Source: Dethiobacter sp.
GTDB lineage: Bacteria; Bacillota; Dethiobacteria; DTU022; UBA8154
DNA: 62,269 bases
Direction of reading: 5' to 3'
NCBI GenBank assembly: GCA_003605065.1
Contig: QZJM01000057.1
Location: forward strand, 1 to 62,269
In this document: positions 53,234-61,991 of the stretch, in pieces
Layout of the letters: every line of letters begins with the position of its first letter
How positions within the stretch are numbered: position 1 is the stretch's first letter
Translations under genes and position numbers: made by a program
Notes under the pieces: generated by a model
The model's input: only the letters and a program-made list of their open reading frames with translations
What the model was told of the DNA's origin: nothing
Databases searched by the model: none

Positions 53234-54133
53234 CTATTTTTTTAGAACCGGTTCCTTTTCCTCACAAATCTGTTCCCGGTAATCACATAATTCCTTATAC
53301 TTGCAACCGGTATAATTCCTGTCACTGGTTATTGGAATGTTGCTATCCAGGGGATGCACTGCTTCCGGGTCAGGTATTATTAAGGAATCCAGTAAACCCC
53401 GGGTATAGGGATGAACGGGGTTAGAGAAAATATCTTCGGCATTTCCTTCCTCTAGCATTGTACCTTTATACATTACGGCAATCCTGTCTGCAATACAGCG
53501 GGCAACATGTAAGTCATGGGTAATAAAAAGACAGGAAAGCTGAAACTTTTTTTGTAATTCTTTAAATATGGTTAAAATCTGTGCCTGAACTGATACATCC
53601 AGGGATGAAGTTGGTTCATCGGCAACTATAAAATCAGGTTTTAACAACAAGGCTCTGGCCAGGATAATTCTCTGTAACTGGCCACCGCTTAGTTCAAAGG
53701 GATACCGGTTCAGGTGCTCATGGCTTAACCCTACGGTTTCAATCAGTTCCATTATCCTGTCCCGGCTTTCCTTTCCGTTAGCAAGCCCGTGAATTCTTAA
53801 TGGTTCTGAAAGGCTTTTTTCTATTATCCAGCGAGGGTTTAAAACTGTGTCAGGATCCTGGAATATTATCTGTAACCTGGTTCTGAATTTTTTTAATTCT
53901 TTTGGCCTATATTTAAATATATTTTCTTTCCGGTAAAGAACCATGCCGGAGGTTGGCTTAATCAGGCCTGCAATCATCATTCCTGCAGTAGTTTTTCCAC
54001 ATCCACTTTCTCCCAACAGGCATAGTGTCTCCCCCTTTTTAATTTTAAAAGACACATTTTTTACTGCATCATTTTTATTCCGTTGAAACAGGCCGTAGTA
54101 AAAACTTTTGGAAAGATTAACTGCTTCAAGCAT
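53234..54133 (-). CDS. ABC importer ATPase F (system 1)
   Basis: 299 residues, the usual OppF/NikE size. Walker A GESGCGKTT, signature LSGGQLQRI, Walker B FIVADEPTSSLD and the H-loop ITHDLHVAR. The C-terminal cysteines CKYKELCDYREQIC are close to the family's cluster pattern. It lacks the acidic tail of its system 2 counterpart. It overlaps ATPase D by eight bases. Confidence 0.9.
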   Translation of the reverse strand: MLEAVNLSKSFYYGLFQRNKNDAVKNVSFKIKKGETLCLLGESGCGKTTAGMMIAGLIKPTSGMVLYRKENIFKYRPKELKKFRTRLQIIFQDPDTVLNPRWIIEKSLSEPLRIHGLANGKESRDRIMELIETVGLSHEHLNRYPFELSGGQLQRIILARALLLKPDFIVADEPTSSLDVSVQAQILTIFKELQKKFQLSCLFITHDLHVARCIADRIAVMYKGTMLEEGNAEDIFSNPVHPYTRGLLDSLIIPDPEAVHPLDSNIPITSDRNYTGCKYKELCDYREQICEEKEPVLKK

Positions 54134-55067
54134 AAAAACACCTCACAATATGCTTACCTCCCTTTCTCCCAAACATAGGAACTTCTTTTTGGCAGTCTTT
54201 TTCAGCCCGGCTGCATCGACTAAAAAATTTACATCCTTCAGGCAGATTAATTAATGAAGGGCTGAAACCTTTAATGGGCTTTAAACCTTTGGCCGGGTGA
54301 GAATTCAGCAGGCCTTTCGAATATGGATGGAGGGGGTTTTTAAACACTTCCCTGGTAGGACCGTATTCCACTATTTCTCCTGCGTACATAATTGCCATGC
54401 TATCTGTAAGGGCTGCAGCCACACTTATATCATGGGTAATCAGCAGCATAGACCTCTGCCCCTTGCCATTTTTAATTATGCTGTTTAACAAACCGGCAAT
54501 CTGGTTTTGAACAGTTACATCCAGCCCCCTGGTAGGTTCATCGGCAATATAAAAAAGGGGTTGGCAGGCCAAACAAATTGCAACCATGGCCCTCTGCCTC
54601 ATTCCCCCACTGTACTGGTGAGGGTAATAATGGGCAAATCTTGGAGGCATACCCACCTGGCTCAGTATAGCTTCTGCTTTTTCCCAGGCCTCCTTCTTAT
54701 TCAACCCCTGGTGTTTTTGCACTGTTTCCGCAATCTGCTCCCCTATTTTAAGAGATGGGTTTAAGGAACTGGAAGGGTTCTGAAAAATAAGGGCGATTTC
54801 TTTCCCGCGGATTTTGTTCATCTCCTCTTCTCCAAGTGCCAGGATATTCCTGTTGCCATACCAGATTTCACCGGTAACCCGGGCCGTCTGGGGAAGAATT
54901 TTTATAATTGCCTGTCCCAAAACTGTTTTACCTGAACCCGTCTCACCGATGAGCCCTAGAATTTCTCCAGAATATATTGTTAAGTTCAAATTATTAGCGG
55001 CTTTTACTATGCCATCTTTTGAATTAAAATTAACAGAAAGATCTTTGATCTTTAATACCGACTCCAC
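54126..55067 (-). CDS. ABC importer ATPase D (system 1)
   Basis: 313 residues. Walker A GETGSGKTVLG at about 41-51, Q-loop IFQNPSSSLNP, signature YSGGMRQRA and Walker B FYIADEPTRGLD, with the C-terminal CKFFSRCSRAEKDC cysteine pattern of the oligopeptide/nickel family. Twenty-one bases downstream of permease C. Confidence 0.9.
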   Translation of the reverse strand: MESVLKIKDLSVNFNSKDGIVKAANNLNLTIYSGEILGLIGETGSGKTVLGQAIIKILPQTARVTGEIWYGNRNILALGEEEMNKIRGKEIALIFQNPSSSLNPSLKIGEQIAETVQKHQGLNKKEAWEKAEAILSQVGMPPRFAHYYPHQYSGGMRQRAMVAICLACQPLFYIADEPTRGLDVTVQNQIAGLLNSIIKNGKGQRSMLLITHDISVAAALTDSMAIMYAGEIVEYGPTREVFKNPLHPYSKGLLNSHPAKGLKPIKGFSPSLINLPEGCKFFSRCSRAEKDCQKEVPMFGRKGGKHIVRCFYA

Positions 55068-55088
55068 GATATAACCTCCGGCATATTA

Positions 55089-55925
55089 TTAAGTCTTAAT
55101 AATTTCCTTTGTTCGGGGATCCAGAACATCCCTTAACCCGTCTCCTAACAGGTTAAAAGCAAACACCGCTATGATAATGGCCAGTCCGGGAGAAATGATC
55201 ACGTGTGGGTGAGTAAAAATAAACTGTTTACCTTCACTAAGCATGGATCCCCATTCCGGTGTAGGGATTTGAACTCCCAATCCCAGAAAACTGAGGGCAG
55301 CAATGGACATTATCATGTGCCCCATGTTCAGGGTTGCCAGCACCACCAGGAAAGGAATAATACTGGGTATGACATGCCGGGTTATTATATAAAAGTCTCC
55401 TCCCCCTATGGCTTTTATGGATATAATAAAATCCTGTTCTTTTAAGGACAATACTAACCCCCGGGTTATCCTGGCATAATTAGTCCATCCCAGGGCAACC
55501 AGGGCAAAAACAAGGTTGGGGATAGAAGGTCCGAGTATGCCTATTACCAGCAGGGCAAAAATAATATTGGGAAAAGCCAAAAGAATATCTACCAATCTCA
55601 TGGTTAATTCATCAACAGCCCCCCCGAAAAATCCCGATGCGGTTCCGATGAAAACACCTATGCATAAATTAATCAGCACCACCAGCACTGCCAGGCTTAA
55701 GGAAAACCGTGCCCCAAAAACAATGCGGCTAAAAATATCTCGCCCGTAACCGTCAGTACCCAGGATATTTTTCCCGCCGGGCCTGTTTAACCTGTTTTCT
55801 ACCTCTACATAGTTTGGATCAAAGGGAGCAACGTAGGAAGCCAGGAGTGAAACCATTATTAAAAGGGTAAGTAGAAATAGCCCGAAAATCAGCAGCCTGT
55901 TTTTTGGAAATATCTTTTTTGACAA
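55089..55925 (-). CDS. ABC importer permease C (system 1)
   Basis: 278 residues of the DppC/NikC family. ILGTDGYGRDIFSRIVFGAR and the coupling loop DFIISIKAIGGGDFYIITRH are typical, with FLGLGVQIPTPEWGSML near the C-terminus. TTG start with GGGGAGG upstream, two bases after the permease B stop. Confidence 0.9.
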   Translation of the reverse strand: MSKKIFPKNRLLIFGLFLLTLLIMVSLLASYVAPFDPNYVEVENRLNRPGGKNILGTDGYGRDIFSRIVFGARFSLSLAVLVVLINLCIGVFIGTASGFFGGAVDELTMRLVDILLAFPNIIFALLVIGILGPSIPNLVFALVALGWTNYARITRGLVLSLKEQDFIISIKAIGGGDFYIITRHVIPSIIPFLVVLATLNMGHMIMSIAALSFLGLGVQIPTPEWGSMLSEGKQFIFTHPHVIISPGLAIIIAVFAFNLLGDGLRDVLDPRTKEIIKT

Positions 55926-55927
55926 GG

Positions 55928-56872
55928 TCAGTTCCTCCCCTGTTCAAATCTTATCCGGGGATCCAGGTAAGCATAGGACAGGTCAACCAATAAATTTATT
56001 ACTACGAACATTGCCGCAATAATAAACACAAATCCTTGAATAACCGGATAATCCCGGGCATAAATTGAATCAACCAGGTATTTACCTATGCCCGGCCAGG
56101 AAAATACCGTTTCTATGATTATAGTACCGGCCAGCAGGTGACCAAACTGGGTTCCAATAATAGTTATAACCGGAATCAGGGCATTTCTAAAGGCATGCTT
56201 CCATATTATTAGCGGCCTGTTTAAACCCTTTGACCTGGCCATTTTAATATAATCCAGGTTTAATACCTCCAGCATGCTTGCTCTCATTAGGCGCATTAAA
56301 AGGGCTGACATGCCGGTACTAAGGGTAACGGTAGGCAAAATAAAATGATAAATGGTGCCATAACCAAAGCTGGGCAGCCATTTAAGGGTCAGGGAAAAAA
56401 GCACCATTAACATCAAGCCCAGCCAAAATTCCGGAATGGAAAGAATGCCCAGTCCTATAACCCGGGTTACATGATCGACCACAGAACCCGGCCTGGTAGC
56501 AGCCAAAACGCCCAGGGGAAAAGCAATTAAAACAGCCAGGACTAGAGAAATAACCGCAAGTAAAAAAGTAGCCCCAAACCTGTCCTTAAACTCATGTAAA
56601 ACAGGTTCGCCGGTTCTTACAGAAATGCCTAGATCTCCTTTGCTTAACATGCCAAACCATATGGTAATATTATCCAGCAATGGTATGTTTAAATTTCTGT
56701 TCTCCCTAAATATTTCTATTTCTGCCTGGGTAGGTTCCCGTCCCGTTTGACTTTTTATTATGGACACGGCCGGGTCGCCGGGAGCCATGTAAAGAAAGAA
56801 ATATGAAAGAAAAGAAGCTGCCAGCATAACCAGAATGGATATTACTAATCTTTGGATAATTATTTTGCCCAA
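55928..56872 (-). CDS. ABC importer permease B (system 1)
   Basis: About 314 residues from the TTG at 56872, which has GGGGAGG seven bases upstream. An upstream frame to 56908 lacks a ribosome-binding site. The MAPGDPAVSIIKSQTGREPT loop, the TFLLAVISLVLAVLIAFPLG helix and the EAA loop DYIKMARSKGLNRPLIIWKH are as in NikB/DppB. Confidence 0.9.
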   Translation of the reverse strand: MGKIIIQRLVISILVMLAASFLSYFFLYMAPGDPAVSIIKSQTGREPTQAEIEIFRENRNLNIPLLDNITIWFGMLSKGDLGISVRTGEPVLHEFKDRFGATFLLAVISLVLAVLIAFPLGVLAATRPGSVVDHVTRVIGLGILSIPEFWLGLMLMVLFSLTLKWLPSFGYGTIYHFILPTVTLSTGMSALLMRLMRASMLEVLNLDYIKMARSKGLNRPLIIWKHAFRNALIPVITIIGTQFGHLLAGTIIIETVFSWPGIGKYLVDSIYARDYPVIQGFVFIIAAMFVVINLLVDLSYAYLDPRIRFEQGRN

Positions 56873-56934
56873 AAGAATCCTCCCCTTACCGGGGTTATGT
56901 GTAAACACATAACCCCGGTTTTACTGCAGGTTAT

Positions 56935-58518
56935 CTAGTTTATTTTTATTTCCGAGAAATCCATGTCAAACATGGTTGGTGCCGGTTTAAACCCCGTAAT
57001 ACTTTCCCGATATGCTGAGACTTTTACAATATCGTACAGGGGAATGCAGGGTGCCTCATAGTGCAATATGTCCCATACTTTATTAATCAGCTCTTTTCGT
57101 TTGGATTCATCGGGGGTTAACCAGGCTTCTTCAATAAGCCTGTCAAGTTCCGGGCTGTGGTAAGCTGCAGGCCAGCTGGTGCTTCCGGAATGGTATTTTC
57201 CCCCTATATCTATTCCTCCGGGAACCCAGGGCAGGCAGAAACTATGGTGTACAAACATTTCATATTCCCCCTGCTTGCTTCGGTCCCAGGCCGCCCCGCT
57301 TTCCAGGGTAAGAAGTTTCAATTCTACCCCAATCTTTTTAAGTTCTGACTGGACAAAAATTGCAACTGCATCTGCATTAGCTTCCCCGGCCGGTATAAGC
57401 AATTCTACTTCCAATGGTTTTCCTTCTTTTTCTAATTTGCCGCTGCTGTTCATACTCCACCCCGCCTCTGTCAACAGGCTTTTAGCTTTGTTTAAATCAT
57501 AGTGGAAATATTTACTATTAACTTTTGAAGGACCGTATTTAAACCATGGTGCAGTTATGGTGTATGCAGGCTCAGTTAAACCATGAAATAACTCCCGGAC
57601 CATTTTTTCTTTGTCTATAGCATAGTTAAAAGCCATCCTCACCTTCCGGTCATTAAAAGGTTCCCTCAAGGTATTAAATTCCAACACCTGGTAACGGCCG
57701 TATGATGTTTTATCTACATTAATCCCCGCATCCTCCATGGCAGGTACTTCAACATAAGGCACACTAGAGTGATGTTCTGTAATTCCTATCATGTCTACAT
57801 CTCCTGCTTTCAGGGCTACTATTTGAGCATGAGGGTCAGGTATTGTTTTCCATATAACCCTGTTTATTTCCGACTTTTTGCCCCAGTAATTATCGTTGCG
57901 CACCAGTTCTGCGTCCCGGTCTTTATGATAGGAAACCAGTTTAAAGGGTCCGGTCCCTATGTATTCCGCTAATTTACCCGAGGGATCTCCCTTGGGATCT
58001 ACAGCATCAGGAGAAACCACCAGGTTTTTTGCTAAATCCTGCAAAAAAAGCGGGTAATAATCTTTTAAATATACTTTTACTGTATTCCCGTCGACAGTTT
58101 CTATCTTATCCAGGTATTTTCCCCAGACTGAATTATTTGCATTATACTCCAGAGCAAATTTCGCCAGTGAAGCATCAAATTCGGTTCCGTTATGAAATGT
58201 GACTCCTTCCCTTATTTTAAAAACATATGTTTTGCTATCGCCCGGTATCTCCCATAATTCAGCCAGCATGGGTACCGGATTTCCTTCATGATCAACGCTA
58301 ACCAGATATTCAAAGACCATGTTCCTTCCCTGGGCAGCGCTTTTAAAATCTCTTGCAGCACCCAGTCTTAAAACCTGCTCTTTTTGATCTGAGGGATATG
58401 CTTTTTCTCCAACCTTTTTCGGATCAGAAGCATTACTTCCACATCCGCTTATCATTACAAATAACATCAAGCACAGTAAAACTAACGCCGCTCCTTTATG
58501 AAAAAATTTAAATGTCAT
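56935..58518 (-). CDS. NikA-like solute-binding lipoprotein (family 5, system 1)
   Basis: About 527 residues from the ATG at 58518 (GGGAGG seven bases upstream). Lipoprotein signal with lipobox MISGC (Cys26). The body follows NikA more closely than DppA: FHNGTEFDASLAKFALEYN, KIETVDGNTVKVYLKDYYPL, GTGPFKLVSYH, RNDNYWGKK, IPDPHAQIVALKAGDVDMIG and FNDRKVRMAFNYAIDKEKM. NikA binds nickel as a small-molecule complex, so a metal complex is the likely cargo. This is family-based inference. Confidence 0.88.
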   Translation of the reverse strand: MTFKFFHKGAALVLLCLMLFVMISGCGSNASDPKKVGEKAYPSDQKEQVLRLGAARDFKSAAQGRNMVFEYLVSVDHEGNPVPMLAELWEIPGDSKTYVFKIREGVTFHNGTEFDASLAKFALEYNANNSVWGKYLDKIETVDGNTVKVYLKDYYPLFLQDLAKNLVVSPDAVDPKGDPSGKLAEYIGTGPFKLVSYHKDRDAELVRNDNYWGKKSEINRVIWKTIPDPHAQIVALKAGDVDMIGITEHHSSVPYVEVPAMEDAGINVDKTSYGRYQVLEFNTLREPFNDRKVRMAFNYAIDKEKMVRELFHGLTEPAYTITAPWFKYGPSKVNSKYFHYDLNKAKSLLTEAGWSMNSSGKLEKEGKPLEVELLIPAGEANADAVAIFVQSELKKIGVELKLLTLESGAAWDRSKQGEYEMFVHHSFCLPWVPGGIDIGGKYHSGSTSWPAAYHSPELDRLIEEAWLTPDESKRKELINKVWDILHYEAPCIPLYDIVKVSAYRESITGFKPAPTMFDMDFSEIKIN

Positions 58519-58593
58519 TATTTTGCCTCCCAATGATAAATTTTTTATATTACCTTAAAAACAAAATTGTTTCCAAGGTCTGGAACCGATGGT

Positions 58594-58606
58594 GTTATTT
58601 CATAAC
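58594..58606. promoter_or_regulatory. Perfect palindrome upstream of system 1 binding protein
   Basis: GTTATTTCATAAC is a perfect 13-base inverted repeat (GTTAT-3-ATAAC), 76 bases before the binding-protein start. Its minus-strand reading shares GTTATGAAAT with 51179-51188. An adjacent TTCCA/TGGAA inverted repeat lies at 58571-58585. It is a candidate operator. Confidence 0.45.
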
Positions 58607-58641
58607 GGCTAAAGCTATCCATATATATTTTTCATATTTCA

Positions 58642-58651
58642 CCCCCCCCCC
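58642..58651. repeat. Ten-base C homopolymer (G run on the coding strand)
   Basis: Ten consecutive C residues in the gap between the DUF4198 gene and the system 1 binding-protein gene, in otherwise AT-rich DNA. Long G/C runs in control regions can vary in length by slippage. Confidence 0.8.
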
Positions 58652-58687
58652 ACGTTAATAAAAGCTCTTTGGCTGTTCTTTATTTGT

Positions 58688-59443
58688 CTAATTTACCACG
58701 AAGGTAAATACAGAAGTATAGCTCCTCTTGTCGTATTCACCTTCCAGCTTGTCTTTTTCGTCAACATACCGGGCAATCAGGATGTGTTGGCCCGCCGAAT
58801 CCGGCGTGATGATTAAAGCCCCCTGGCTGTCCGTTCTTTTTGTTTCTGAAAAATAACCGTCTGCCCCCATTCTGGCAATGGTCACTTCTGCTTCCGGCAG
58901 CGGTTCAGCTTTAAATAATATCTTGATATGCAGGTCCTGTCCCACCTGGTAATCGTAGTGATTGAGCTGTAAAACACACAAGTTGCACCCTGTGCAGGCA
59001 GGAATGTCCCGGATAGTGCTTCCAACCTGTGCCGGGCACCAGGCATACTGAGTATACGCTATTGCCTGGTCTGCTTCCGGGTTCTCCTTCCGAGACCCTG
59101 CCAGGTACTTCCCGTCCCTGGTAATGCTGTACATCCCTTCTTTCTGGACCAGTATTTCATAAAAACCAATCTCTTTCGATAAAAAAGACGTTTCATAATA
59201 CAGACCCTCTCCTGGAATAAGGTTTTGGGCGGCCTTTTCACCCGAAGGTCTGGTAATCCAGGCGGACAGTCCTTCAGAAGAACAGAGGCCGTCTGCCTTC
59301 ATGTTATGACCCCATTTAAACTTTGCCTTAACCTTCTCGCCAATATCATAAACATTTTTAGAAATATCCAGCCAGCCTTCATGACCCTCAACCATTAAAT
59401 GGGTCGTGTCCCTGAAGGGGACAATCTTTCTTCCTTTTAACAT
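58688..59443 (-). CDS. DUF4198 (nickel-transport-associated) protein without signal peptide
   Basis: 251 residues. TTHLMVEGHEGWLDISKNVY and the following KVKAKFKWGHNMKADGL fit the DUF4198 domain, usually annotated as a periplasmic component near nickel transporters. No signal peptide or lipobox is visible. It also carries a cysteine cluster CTGCNLC (Cys150, Cys153, Cys156) near Cys136, plus His15, His21 and His46, so it could bind metal. A C-terminal beta-rich Ig-like segment (EAEVTIARMGADGYFSE, TDSQGALIITPDSAGQHIL) follows. AAAGGAGG gives an excellent ribosome-binding site. First gene of the island. Confidence 0.72.
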   Translation of the reverse strand: MLKGRKIVPFRDTTHLMVEGHEGWLDISKNVYDIGEKVKAKFKWGHNMKADGLCSSEGLSAWITRPSGEKAAQNLIPGEGLYYETSFLSKEIGFYEILVQKEGMYSITRDGKYLAGSRKENPEADQAIAYTQYAWCPAQVGSTIRDIPACTGCNLCVLQLNHYDYQVGQDLHIKILFKAEPLPEAEVTIARMGADGYFSETKRTDSQGALIITPDSAGQHILIARYVDEKDKLEGEYDKRSYTSVFTFVVN

Positions 59444-59589
59444 TCTTATACCTCCTTTAATTAAAAGTTTTTTCCCGACTTTCCGGAAACATAAAATTTG
59501 GCTGGAAAAAGAGCGCCAGCACAGGATTATCCCCGAGGCCCTTTTACGCCTTCAGGCCCTAAGGCAGCGTCAGAAGGCCGGTGAAGCCA

Positions 59590-60170
59590 GGTGACCGGTG
59601 AACTTTGTGCCATGCTTTCTGCCTTTGCTTTTTGTTTCAGCCGGAGCGCTGCTTTTAAATGGTTCGTCATTTCGCTTTTCAGGATGATGGTGCGCCTGGA
59701 CCATCATGGTGTCTCTTCTTTTGTACGCTGGCTGCAAGCTGGAACCAGGGTGGTACTGCTGCTTTTTGAACTTTTTCCAGGCCTCTTCCTGGGACCTATC
59801 CGTTCTGTTGCTGCACTGGGTCCGTTTCCTTCAAAAGCAGATACCGCTTTTCTCTTTAAACGGCTCTGTCCTGATGGTCCTGGACGGGATCAAGATCTCC
59901 AAAGAGGGTCTTGGGATGCCCGGAAACAAGAAACTGCACCAGAGTTCGGAGAACTAAGGCCCGGCGCCGTACATCTTCGGCCACCACTTCGGTGTCCTGG
60001 GGTTTCTGGCAGGGCCCCTAAACAAACTTTTTTGTATCCCGGCAGCGGCAGAGCTGCACGAAGGGGTAAAAGAGCTGCGCCGTTTCCAGGGTAAAAAGCC
60101 TCCCCGGGTAAAGGGCAAAGAAATATCCTCCTGTGTTACAATTATCATAATTGTAACACCTGATAGTTAA
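59590..60170 (+). pseudogene. Broken DDE transposase (IS4/PF13546-like)
   Basis: Two frames must be joined to read it. The first (from about 59591) gives FAFCFSRSAAFKWFVISL and MVRLDHHGVSSFVRWL. A frameshift near 59720 leads to a second frame reading LNFFQASSWDLSVLL, SLNGSVLMVLDGIKISKEGL and MPGNKKLHQSSEN. A stop at 59955-59957 is followed in frame by PAPYIFGHHFGVLGFLAGP and AAAELHEGVKELRRF. These are hallmarks of a DDE transposase whose catalytic GDGIK strand reads LDGIK. The C-terminal third and both ends of the element are missing. Inactive. Confidence 0.72.
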
Positions 60171-60409
60171 AAAATAATATGCTGTAGCACATTTTTAAAA
60201 ATTGTAGCAAGTGTTTATTGTTGTATTCTACATTATTATTATAATTCCTTCTCCAAATAAAAAAGTTTTCCCCCGTATATTTTAGAAGTGAATGAGAAGA
60301 ACCCTTCAAGGACCATCCCGACCGCCGCAGAAAAAAGGTTGCAGTACGATAAAAGCCCTGCAGCTTGTTTTATCTATTCGACAAAGGCAGAGCTAGTAAC
60401 TACTAATTT
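60171..60409. other. AT-rich stretch between transposase and ABC-2 remnants
   Basis: No gene recognised. A short direct repeat of GTAGCA (60184 and 60203) is the only structure noticed. The lost 5' half of the ABC ATPase should have been here. Confidence 0.3.
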
Positions 60410-61174
60410 ATGGTAAATCTAAAAAAATTGTTTCAAGGGTGCGTAAGATTAGGTGCAATATACAACCTCCCCGCGGAAGTCAGGAAAAAGCGTATTGCGG
60501 AGGTATTAAAGCTTGTCGGGCTGGAGGAAAGAAGCGGCGACCTGGTAGAGACCTATTCCGGGGGTATGCGTAAAAGGCTGGATATCGCTGCGGGGCTGAT
60601 CCACCGCCCTCGCATTCTTTTCCTGGATGAACCCACCCTGGGGCTTGATATCCAGACGCGGCGGGAAATCTGGCGCTATATCGCCAGGTTAAGGGAAGAA
60701 GAAGGAATTACCATTTTTCTTACCACTCATTACATGGACGAGGCCGACCAAATTTGCGACCATATTGGTATTATCGATCACGGGCGCCTCATTATCATCG
60801 ACACTCCCGCCAACCTGAAAAAATCCCTGGGAGGGGATCTCATTATCTTCAGCTTTACCCCGGAAACACCGCCAGACGCTGCCCTCAGGGCCCTTGAGAA
60901 ACTGCAGGAGCAGCCCTTCATCAAAAAATTATCCCCCCTGATAAAGGACCAGGAAAAGAGCTTTGTTGCCGTAACCGGCAGCGGGGAGGAAACGCTTCCT
61001 CTTTTCTTCACAGCCCTGGAAGGGCTGGACGTAAAGATAGGGAAAATAACGCTGAAAGTCCCTTCCCTGGATGATGTTTTCCTGTATTACACCGGCAGAG
61101 AACTGCGGGAAGAGCGCTCCAGCAAGGAAAAGAGCATCCAGGAGCGTTTTACCATGAGGAGGCTCAGATCGTGA
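60410..61174 (+). pseudogene. ABC-2 exporter ATPase lacking the Walker A half
   Basis: 254 residues that begin in the middle of a DrrA/CcmA-type ATPase. RLGAIYNLP (residues 13-21) corresponds to the segment after the Q-loop. The signature YSGGMRKRLDIA (49-60), Walker B ILFLDEPTLGLD (69-80), H-loop TTHYMDEA and the C-terminal regulatory domain are intact, but no Walker A or Q-loop exists and no Shine-Dalgarno precedes the ATG. A 5' truncation, perhaps tied to the neighbouring transposase, is the simplest reading. It is still coupled to the permease by a GTGA overlap. Confidence 0.75.
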
Positions 61175-61962
61175 AAACAGGTTCGTATTTCAGCGGGGCT
61201 TATTTCGTCTGCTGGAGGGAAATAAAGCGCTTCATGCGGCAAAAAACCCGTATTTTCATGGCCGTTTTCCAGCCGATAGTATGGCTGGTGCTGATGGGAA
61301 ATATGCTGTCCGGCCTTACTGCCAATCCCTATGCGGCAAGATTGCTGGGTGTGGATAATTACCTTATCTTTATGACCCCGGGCGTCATGGCCATGTCTTC
61401 CCTTTTTGGCGGGGTTTTCAGCGGGGTCTCCATTATCTGGGACCGGCGGCTGGGCTTCCTGCAGAAAATGCTCACCTCCCCTATTTCCCGCTTCTGCATT
61501 CCCCTGGGGAAGATGTGGGCCATAATCCTGCAGATCCTGCTGCAAATGGTGATTATCATCGCTATCGCTTATGCCCTGGGGGTGCGTTTTGCCACCGGCC
61601 TACCCGGAGCAGCAGTCATGCTGGTTTTTTGCGCTCTCTTCGGCTCCGCCATGGGAGGCATCTCCCTGGCCATTGCCACTGCCATTAAAACACCGGAAAC
61701 GCTCTTTACGGTGGTAAATTTTTTAACCATGCCTCTTATTTTAACCAGCAACGCCATGTTTCCCAAGAGCGCCATGCCACCCTGGCTGCAGGTAATCGCT
61801 ACTTACAACCCTGTCAGCTACGCCGTTTTGCCCATGCGCTCCCTGGCTACGACAGGATGGCTCTGGCCGGATCTGCTCCTCGGTTTATTCCTGCTGCTGA
61901 TCTTAAACGCCGCGGTCCTTGTCCTGGTCTATAACCGCTTTGAAAAAGGATCCATAATATAA
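61171..61962 (+). CDS. ABC-2 type exporter permease
   Basis: 263 residues with about six hydrophobic segments (about 22-45, 60-80, 105-130, 135-160, 168-190, 225-250). FIKRQ-like EIKRFMRQKTRIFMAVFQPIV at the start and IIWDRRLGFLQKMLTSPISR in the first cytoplasmic loop match DrrB-like ABC-2 permeases for drugs or lipids. The GTG start overlaps the ATPase stop (GTGA). The frame is intact, but with a broken ATPase it is probably inactive unless served by another ATPase. Confidence 0.8.
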   Translation: MKTGSYFSGAYFVCWREIKRFMRQKTRIFMAVFQPIVWLVLMGNMLSGLTANPYAARLLGVDNYLIFMTPGVMAMSSLFGGVFSGVSIIWDRRLGFLQKMLTSPISRFCIPLGKMWAIILQILLQMVIIIAIAYALGVRFATGLPGAAVMLVFCALFGSAMGGISLAIATAIKTPETLFTVVNFLTMPLILTSNAMFPKSAMPPWLQVIATYNPVSYAVLPMRSLATTGWLWPDLLLGLFLLLILNAAVLVLVYNRFEKGSII

Positions 61963-61991
61963 ACAGCTAAAAAGCTTATTAAACTTCTTAA

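Noticed and set aside
59406-59594. Short plus-strand frame before the transposase relic
   Set aside because: No Shine-Dalgarno and no motif. It overlaps the DUF4198 start on the other strand.
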